DNA of 6,991 bases from Flavobacteriales bacterium (GTDB taxonomy: Bacteria; Bacteroidota; Bacteroidia; Flavobacteriales; BACL11). The stretch spans positions 1 through 6,991 of the forward strand of contig JABGXK010000214.1 of the NCBI GenBank assembly GCA_018675825.1. The letters run 5' to 3'. The notes below the pieces were generated by a model. That model was not told the DNA's origin. It saw only the letters and a list, made by a program, of their open reading frames with translations, and searched no databases. This document shows positions 1 through 5,800 of the stretch, in pieces (position 1 is the stretch's first letter; every line of letters starts with the position of its first letter). A program made the translations under genes and the position numbers.

Positions 1-275
1 CCTGAAAAAACAGCTCTTAGGGATGTTGCGATAGATACTTTTTCAATCTTACTAATCATAAATCTCCACTTAAACGCTTCAACTAACCAATTCATAATCA
101 TTAGAAAGAAAACACATAAAATAATAAAATAATTACCTTTAATTACATCTAAAATATCTTTATATTCAATATTATCTAAATTATTGTTAGATACTAATTC
201 ATTATAAATAAAAAAGAAAGAAAAAAACACGATTCCAATTTTAATTAAAAAGCTAAGTGTTTTTTTATAAGGCAT
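1..275 (-). CDS. Lysylphosphatidylglycerol synthase transmembrane (flippase-like) family protein, N-terminal part, cut by window edge
   Basis: An ATG at 275-273 opens a frame that stays open for 91 codons to the left edge. It is missing from a simple long-ORF list because it has no stop in the window. Seen: a short basic N-terminus (MPYKK), a hydrophobic segment at about residues 8-23, a polar stretch rich in Asn/Asp/Glu at 26-46, a second hydrophobic segment at about 48-66, then NWLVEAFKWRFMISKIEKVS (62-81) leading into a Leu/Ala/Phe run. Known: the NWLxEAxKW...KIExxS pattern after the second membrane helix is typical of Bacteroidota members of the LPG_synthase_TM family (Pfam PF03706, related to the MprF flippase domain and YbhN). 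These are inner-membrane proteins with several helices and largely unassigned substrates. Inferred: a polytopic lipid-flippase-like protein; no aminoacyl-transferase domain can be judged from this fragment. It is divergent from ruvC with a very short shared upstream region. The family call is good; the substrate is unknown. Confidence 0.72.
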   Translation of the reverse strand, partial: MPYKKTLSFLIKIGIVFFSFFFIYNELVSNNNLDNIEYKDILDVIKGNYFIILCVFFLMIMNWLVEAFKWRFMISKIEKVSIATSLRAVFS

Positions 276-279
276 TGTT

Positions 280-287
280 TAGATTTG
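280..287 (+). promoter_or_regulatory. Candidate ruvC promoter, -7 element TAGATTTG
   Basis: TAGATTTG at 280-287 is an exact match to the Bacteroidota sigma-ABfr -7 consensus TAnnTTTG. A good -33 TTTG box is not evident about 20 bp upstream (only AGTGTTTT near 256-263), so the match rests on the -7 element. If used, transcription would start at about 290-294, roughly 20 nt before the TTG codon at 311. That would exclude the more upstream in-frame GTG 257 and TTG 275 as starts. In AT-rich DNA such an octamer can occur by chance; its position is the main argument. Confidence 0.45.
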
Positions 288-291
288 TATA

Positions 292-299
292 CAATAATA
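292..299 (-). promoter_or_regulatory. Possible -7 element for the divergent membrane-protein gene
   Basis: On the minus strand 299-292 reads TATTATTG, one mismatch from TAnnTTTG. Transcription would begin near 288-285, giving a leader of only about 10-13 nt before the ATG at 275. It sits within a few bases of the opposing candidate ruvC -7 element, so the two promoters would be back to back and compete for polymerase. The evidence is one imperfect motif in AT-rich DNA, so this is tentative. Confidence 0.22.
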
Positions 300-310
300 C
301 AAGAAACCAA

Positions 311-862
311 TTGATTAACGATAAGATAATTTTAGGAATAGACCCAGGAACAACAATTATGGGTTATGGAATAATACTAGTTAAGGGAAAAAAAATGGAA
401 TTACTTAAAATGGGAGTAATACATCTTTCTAAGTTAAATTCACATGAACTTAAACTGAAAAAAATTTTCGAAAGTACCTTGCAATTAGTTGAAGAATATA
501 AACCTGATGAATTTGCAGTAGAGGCTCCTTTTTTTGGCAAAAATATCCAATCCATGTTAAAATTAGGAAGAGCACAAGGGGTTGCTATGTCTGCTGCTCT
601 CTATAGAGATGTTCCAATATTTGAATACAGTCCTAAAAAAATAAAGATGTCAATTACAGGTAATGGAAATTCAAGTAAGGAACAAGTTGCATCCATGCTA
701 CAATCATTACTAGAAATTGAAAAAATACCAAAACATCTAGATGCAACTGATGGTCTTGCAGCAGCAGTATGCCATCATTTTCAAAGAAATACAACATCTG
801 GATCAAAAAATTATTCTGGATGGAAATCTTTTATTGTAGATAATCCTAAAAAAGTTAAATAG
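311..862 (+). CDS. ruvC: Crossover junction endodeoxyribonuclease RuvC
   Basis: RuvC is the Holliday-junction resolvase that acts with the RuvAB branch-migration motor to cut four-way junctions in recombinational repair. With the TTG start at 311 the protein has 183 residues, near the usual 160-190. Visible: the RNase H-fold first strand KIILGIDPGTTIMGYG with catalytic Asp11, EAPFFGKN with Glu71, SITGNGNSSKEQV with Lys112 and Lys123 in the DNA-contacting region, and HLDATDGLAAAVCHHF with Asp144 and Asp147. All four acidic catalytic positions are present. The C-terminal tail ending SGWKSFIVDNPKKVK is of the type found in Bacteroidota RuvC. The frame is open back to GTG 257, which would give 201 aa. 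That start would overlap the divergent gene and lie upstream of the candidate promoter, and the extra 18 residues do not look like RuvC. ATG 359 is rejected because it would delete Asp11. Position 113 is Met where Gln is usual (VKQ). The stop overlaps the convergent HIT gene by 8 bp. Confidence 0.95.
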   Translation: MINDKIILGIDPGTTIMGYGIILVKGKKMELLKMGVIHLSKLNSHELKLKKIFESTLQLVEEYKPDEFAVEAPFFGKNIQSMLKLGRAQGVAMSAALYRDVPIFEYSPKKIKMSITGNGNSSKEQVASMLQSLLEIEKIPKHLDATDGLAAAVCHHFQRNTTSGSKNYSGWKSFIVDNPKKVK

Positions 863-1247
863 CTTCTCTAATAATATTAGCAGTATTTTCCATTTCTTTA
901 TTAGAAAAAAAAAGCTTAGGCCTATCAAAATTAATATCTTCAATACTGTCTATAGGTATTAAATGAATGTGAGCATGAGGAACTTCTAAACCAATAACAA
1001 CAATAGAAACTCGTTTACACTTAATAACTTTCTTTATAGCTTTTGCAATAATTTTAGCAAAGTTCCATAGATTCAAATATTCGTTAGATTTAATATCAAA
1101 AATATAATCAGTTTCTTGTTTGGGTATAACTAAGGTGTGCCCTTTTTTAAGAGGATATACATCTAAAAATGCTAAAAAATCATCATTTTCATGAATTTTA
1201 AATGAAGGGATTTCATCTTTAATAATCTTTGTAAATATACTAGGCAT
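855..1247 (-). CDS. HIT family protein (histidine-triad nucleotide hydrolase/transferase, Hint-like)
   Basis: This is a 130-residue cytosolic protein of the HIT superfamily. Members bind purine nucleotides and hydrolyse nucleoside phosphoramidates or related adenylylated compounds through a His nucleophile. Seen: SIFTKIIKDEIPSFKIHEND at 3-22, FLAFLDVYPLKKGHTLVIPK at 24-43 (the nucleotide-binding core with the KGHTLVIPK signature), and the histidine triad PHAHIHLIP with His91, His93 and His95. Compared with the general family, the N-terminal zinc-binding Cys pair (CxxC) is absent (SIFT). The GQ before the triad is replaced by GLEV, as is usual in Bacteroidota members. The length fits a complete gene. 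Its ATG lies 2 bp beyond the greA stop on the same strand, so the two genes are almost certainly co-transcribed and probably translationally coupled. Its 3' end runs 8 bp into convergent ruvC. The family is certain; the in vivo substrate is not deducible. Confidence 0.93.
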   Translation of the reverse strand: MPSIFTKIIKDEIPSFKIHENDDFLAFLDVYPLKKGHTLVIPKQETDYIFDIKSNEYLNLWNFAKIIAKAIKKVIKCKRVSIVVIGLEVPHAHIHLIPIDSIEDINFDRPKLFFSNKEMENTANIIREAI

Positions 1248-1249
1248 AA

Positions 1250-1723
1250 TTACAAGCTAATATCTAAGATTTCAAATTTTATAATTCCATTTGGAACTAC
1301 AATATCAGTTATATCACCAACCTCTTTTCCAATAAGACCTTTTCCTATTGGAGAGCTAGCAGAAATCTTCTTTAATGAAAGATCTGCTTCAGATTCTGAA
1401 ACAATAGTATATGTCATTTCATTATTATTTAAAATATTTTTTATGGTGACCTTACAAAGCAAAGAAACATATTTATTATCTAATTTACTCTCATCAATAA
1501 TTCTAGAATTACTTAAATCAATTTCTAGCCGAGATATACGAGATTCTAATAAACCTTGAGCTTCTTTAGCAGCATCATATTCAGCATTTTCTGATAAATC
1601 TCCTTTATCACGAGCTTCAGCAATTTGATTAATTACATGATGACGATCAATAGTTTTGAGTTTATGCAACTCATTCTTTAAATTACTAAATCCTTCTTTT
1701 GAAAGATATATTATATCACTCAT
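1250..1723 (-). CDS. greA: Transcription elongation factor GreA
   Basis: GreA enters the secondary channel of stalled RNA polymerase and stimulates cleavage of backtracked RNA so that elongation resumes. The 157-residue length matches the family norm of about 158. Domains: an N-terminal antiparallel coiled coil at about residues 8-75, with the tip sequence EARDKGDLSENAEYDAAKEA carrying the acidic pair Asp42 and Glu45 (equivalent to E. coli Asp41/Glu44) that coordinates the catalytic Mg2+. A C-terminal FKBP-like domain spans about 83-157 and contains the typical SPIGKGLIGKEVGD segment at 124-137. The DLSENAEY tip separates it from transcript-cleavage-inactive homologues. It is the first gene of a two-gene operon with the HIT gene, a pairing common in Flavobacteria. 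The ATG at 1723-1721 is the only start that preserves the N-terminal LSKEGF segment. A possible promoter lies immediately upstream. Confidence 0.96.
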   Translation of the reverse strand: MSDIIYLSKEGFSNLKNELHKLKTIDRHHVINQIAEARDKGDLSENAEYDAAKEAQGLLESRISRLEIDLSNSRIIDESKLDNKYVSLLCKVTIKNILNNNEMTYTIVSESEADLSLKKISASSPIGKGLIGKEVGDITDIVVPNGIIKFEILDISL

Positions 1724-1736
1724 AAAAATATATTAT

Positions 1737-1766
1737 TAAAACTATAAATGTAAAAATAGAAAGCAA
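1737..1766 (-). promoter_or_regulatory. Possible greA-HIT promoter
   Basis: Reading the minus strand, TTG at 1766-1764 is followed after 19 nt by TAGTTTTA at 1744-1737. The latter differs from the Bacteroidota -7 consensus TAnnTTTG only at the last base, and the spacing suits a -33/-7 pair. The start point would fall near 1733-1730, giving a leader of under 10 nt before the greA ATG. The region is about 85% A+T, so chance matches are likely. The main support is that greA needs a promoter in this 70-bp gap if the preceding transcript terminates. Confidence 0.28.
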
Positions 1767-1779
1767 TGAAACTCTCTAT
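1752..1779 (-). terminator. Candidate weak intrinsic terminator after the PorV-like gene
   Basis: On the minus strand, 1779-1772 (ATAGAGAG) can pair with 1763-1756 (CTTTCTAT) as an 8-bp stem containing one G-U pair. The loop is 8 nt and is followed directly by TTTT at 1755-1752. It begins 14 nt after the PorV-like stop codon, the right place for a 3' end. The stem has only two G-C pairs, so it is weak and may be only partly effective; readthrough into greA is possible. It overlaps the possible greA -33 element. Confidence 0.35.
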
Positions 1780-1793
1780 ATTTCTTAATAGTA

Positions 1794-2870
1794 CTAAAGA
1801 TTAATTCGAGCTCCTATAGCATGCGATCCTTGAAATGGATCAGTATGTCGATAAGAATAATCTAAACCAAAAGTACTACCGTTACCCATTGGTAACTCTA
1901 CAGTAAATCCTGCAGAAGGGCCTCTTAATGCTGTTGTTCTAGTTGCAACATCATTAAGACCTTCTTCATATGTATATCCAGCACGAATCATAAAATATTC
2001 CTTATATGAATATTCAGCTCCTAACCTATATTGATCTTTTTGAAATGAATTAGAAGTAAATGTACCAGCACCTGTTAATCGATGAACATCAATATTAAAA
2101 TCATAAGAAAGACCAATATTTAACAATGCAGGTAACTCAAATTCTGATGATCTTTGTTCAACTGTCATTTCATAATCTGGATTTAAATAATTTCTAAAAG
2201 ATATTCCATCTCCTGCGAAAGACATTCTAGGTCCAACATTTTTTAGAGAAATACCAAACTTTAAATTATCCTTAGCACCAGTTACATATTGAATACCAGC
2301 ATCTAAAGCAATTCCATTAGCTCCAACATTAGAAATTTGTTCAGAAATCATTTTAACTGTCATACCACCATAAATACTATTTGAAAATATTTTTGCATAA
2401 GAAAGAGCAATATTCATATACTTAGGAGAGAAAGTCCCAATACCCCCATCAGGCAAATCAACAGTTGTTATCTCAATATCTCCAAAACTCATATTCATAA
2501 CAGCAAATCCTAGTACTGCTGATTCACCCATTTTTTGGGAAAATCCAAATGTACTTATACTACTCACTGATGTATTTGCATCAAACATCTTACTTCCATA
2601 CTGCAACCATGATGTTTGTGTGAAAATTAATTCTGTTTTATTAGTGAAAGCTAATCCAGCTACATTAGAGTACATTCCTTCTAATCCTCTGACGCCTGCA
2701 ACATTTGCTCCAGCCCAACCAGATGTTCTTGCAAAAGGATTAATTAATAATTCTGAAGCTCCAGCTGCACCTGCTCTTTGTTCATTTCCAGCAAAGGTCA
2801 TTATGCTATAAGAGCATAATACAATAACTAAAAGCGGTCTTATTAATTTACTAATTTCTTTCATATTCAT
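1794..2870 (-). CDS. PorV/PorQ family outer-membrane beta-barrel protein (T9SS-associated)
   Basis: The 358-residue precursor has a clear Sec signal peptide: a basic start (KEISKLIRP), a hydrophobic core at about 13-26, and likely cleavage after Ala27 (TFA/GNEQ). The Cys at 19 is not in a lipobox. The mature start, AGAAGASELLINPFARTSGW, and the following GLEGMYSNVAGLAF are characteristic of PorV/PorQ proteins, which are FadL-like 14-strand barrels. The rest consists of alternating amphipathic strands rich in Gly/Tyr/Phe and ends in HAIGARINL. Known: PorV (LptO) carries T9SS cargo from the SprA translocon to the PorU sortase/attachment complex; PorQ and paralogues are related barrels. The gene follows the giant T9SS cargo gene by 27 bp on the same strand, so it is likely co-transcribed and a partner of that cargo. 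I do not call it porV itself: it is shorter than typical PorV and may be a cargo-specific paralogue. Two near-equivalent starts exist (Met1 and Met3). Confidence 0.88.
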   Translation of the reverse strand: MNMKEISKLIRPLLVIVLCSYSIMTFAGNEQRAGAAGASELLINPFARTSGWAGANVAGVRGLEGMYSNVAGLAFTNKTELIFTQTSWLQYGSKMFDANTSVSSISTFGFSQKMGESAVLGFAVMNMSFGDIEITTVDLPDGGIGTFSPKYMNIALSYAKIFSNSIYGGMTVKMISEQISNVGANGIALDAGIQYVTGAKDNLKFGISLKNVGPRMSFAGDGISFRNYLNPDYEMTVEQRSSEFELPALLNIGLSYDFNIDVHRLTGAGTFTSNSFQKDQYRLGAEYSYKEYFMIRAGYTYEEGLNDVATRTTALRGPSAGFTVELPMGNGSTFGLDYSYRHTDPFQGSHAIGARINL

Positions 2871-2897
2871 ATATATTTATATTCTCTATTATTATAA

Positions 2898-5800
2898 TTA
2901 GAATGTATCTAAATCTATTGGTCTTAATGTTCCAAACCACTTAATTACCTTTTCTTTCTTTTCCCCATTAATTTCAGTTGCAACATGAATTATATATAGA
3001 CCACTAGCAATAGGAATTCCAAAAGAATTTTTAAGATCCCAATCAATACTAGTAACAGCATCATCTTTCTTAAGTTTTCTAACAAGTGTTCCATTAACGG
3101 TAAAGATTGAAATAGTAGCAATCTGAGGTAGATTAGTAATTTTAATCCTATTATCTAACTGATTATTTTCATATTCAGAATAACCATAATAAGGATTTGG
3201 AACAACATTAATTAATTCCATAGCATCCTTAGCTACATCATTATTACCTTTTGAAGCTACTATGTCATTAGTATTAAACTGATATATTGGATTAAAAGAG
3301 TTTTCAGGGTTATAAAGAACAACACGAGCTTTACTACTACCTGTAAAAGATGTTGCTGTAGCTTGAAAAACATCACCTGGAGCATATGTGTTACCATCAT
3401 GTGTGATGGTTTTACCACCCCATGTTGTAGCTGAATTTTCATAGGCAACAACATAATTTTCTCCAATAACTAAAGCATCATTTTTTGTTAAGATATTTAA
3501 TGAATTAACTGTTTCATATTGTTTATAAGGTTTAGTAACACGAAGTTTAACTCTGGCATCATTAGTTAATAACGATCTTCCAGGAGCTAATAATGGAACA
3601 CCAACCCATGATGTATTTTTAAAGACTTTCCATTTACCTACACCACTAATATCATCCTTAAGCTGATTATATATCCACTCACCTTCATCATAGTTTGGGC
3701 TATTGTCAACATCTGTAAAATCACCATTAATATAATCTTCTGTTCCTTTTACCCAAGATTTTCCATTAATAACATAAACAAAATGCTTCCCACCTAATAA
3801 GTAATTACCTCCAGATGTTGTTTGAGTAGTGTTATCATAAGCAGGAAACTGTTGAGTAACAATATTTGAAGTAGGATTCCATTCCATATCATTTCCATTA
3901 TCACTAGTTAACCAAGAATCCTCTGCAAACACTATATTTAATCTCTCTCCAGTTTCAACATCTATAGCATATCCTGGAAACCAACCCATACCATTTGTTT
4001 CACTACCATCATCAGCCCCTGTCTTATCAACAGAAGCACTTTCTCTTAATCCCATTTTCAAAGCTCCACCAATAGCCAGATCTGGATTTTCTTGAGCTTC
4101 AACAATTACTACTCTTGACCATTTTGTTTGATCGTTAGTAAATATAAGATCTACAGAATTAACATTATCCATTTTAACCTGATTAGTAATATTACTATTT
4201 AATCCAGGACCATCTTGAAAATAGGATGCAAAATTATAAGGAGCCCATGTACCACCAGTTGTTTCAAAAGTAATTTCTCCAATACCAAACGGTAATCCTG
4301 AAAATGTTGTAGTAATAGTTTGTTCAATTACACTTTCAAATATACTAGATGGATCATCAGTCTGATTGTAATCACTAAACTGCGAATTATTATCATCAGT
4401 ATAATTTCCAGATCTAATCCAATTTAATCCCCAAAAACTTAAAAACCCACTCTCATCATCACGATCAGGAACACCACTTAACCATCTGTCATTAATATTT
4501 TCATATTCAATAGAAGAGCTTATAAGACCATTGTTATCAATATTTGCTGGATCTGAACCAGGATTAAGAGATTGTTTTACCTTAACATTTAAACCAAGAC
4601 TTGGAATATACTGTTCTGAACCAATAGTAATGGATTGGTTTGATGAGCCTAGTACTGAGCCATCTTGTTGATTAGTTAACTCCCAGCTATTATATGATGA
4701 AATAGAACTCCCATTAAACTCTGGATCGAATAACTTAAAAGTATAATCACCTTTAGGTATTTTAACTGGATCTACAACAGTAATATTTACCGGACCATGA
4801 CCAGCAATATAAGTTGGATTGTAAACTCTATGATCATCACTATTTAAAATTTCATCTATACTTTCTTGAGTTAATTCTAAATCATTCCCTCCATTTCCAG
4901 TTCCTTCAATTCTTGTTATAGAAACACCATCACCATAAGAAGCATTAAGTATAGTCCCTCCTTCGTCAGGTTCAGTGAAATGAGGTATTGCACTATAAAC
5001 TTTTAGATTTCTTCTTCCCCCTATATAAGGTTGATTTCTACCATCATAATCAGATGCATTAACATTGTATGGATCTGCATTTTCTTCAGCCCTATTATAT
5101 CCATAGGATAAAGACATAAAATAATAAGTTTTATGGTTTACTAATCTAGTGTTACCTAAAGCAAATTTATCTTCAGTAATTTGAAATGAATATTCTGTTC
5201 CTTGATCAATAGAACCTTTAACACCGTCACTTAAAACTGATGAAACTTCTTCTATTGGAGTATAAACTCCTAGTAAAGGATCTAAATATTGATTTACAAT
5301 ACCAGTCACGGTATCATTGACATCAGAACGAAAAACTAATCTTGCTAAATCAGGATCATCTAGATCAGTCACAGAAACAGTATTGTTCTTTAATTGATAT
5401 ACTAAATAACCTTGAAAAGTATACGCAGAATCAGTAAGCAGATTTGATGGTTTAGTAATATATGGATCCTTTTCTATATAATTTTCATTTAAATTATTAG
5501 AAGTTGAACCATTTGATAATGTAAAGATAAGTTCTTTATTTAATTCTCTAACTTCTAAATCTGGTGCATCAGGACCATTTAGAATATTAAAATTATTATC
5601 AAATAATGCTTGTGCCTCTCTATCATAAATCTTAACCAGAGCAATAGAGGCTGTTTGACCACCAGATTTTGCTCGTGCCCAAACCACACCAGTTGTTATT
5701 TCATTAACTGCACCAGGTTGTAGTGTAAAAGGACCTGCTGATTGTAAAAATCTTCTATCTGCAGGAATATTCCCAGCAGTTTGTTCAGTCCATTCAAGAC

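Noticed and set aside
359..862. ATG at 359 as the ruvC start
   Set aside because: It would remove the first beta strand with the catalytic Asp in GIDPGTT; the protein would be inactive.
868..880. Perfect inverted repeat CTAAT-AAT-ATTAG near the ruvC stop, considered as a terminator
   Set aside because: The stem is 5 bp with one G-C pair and a 3-nt loop, no clear T tract follows in either direction, and it lies in HIT coding sequence. It is probably chance in AT-rich DNA.
2620..2811. 63-codon plus-strand open frame opposite the PorV-like signal-peptide region
   Set aside because: It lies wholly within a well-recognised gene on the other strand, has no recognisable protein features, and is explained by the codon pattern of that gene.
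1794..2870. PorV-like protein as a lipoprotein because of Cys19
   Set aside because: The residues before the Cys (VIVL) do not satisfy a lipobox, which needs a small residue at -1. An ordinary signal-peptidase I site after Ala27 is present.
2871..2897. Imperfect AT-only dyad in the gap between the cargo and PorV-like genes, considered as an attenuator or terminator
   Set aside because: Pairing is interrupted and made almost entirely of A-T pairs, and no T tract follows. The gap also shows no TAnnTTTG-type promoter.
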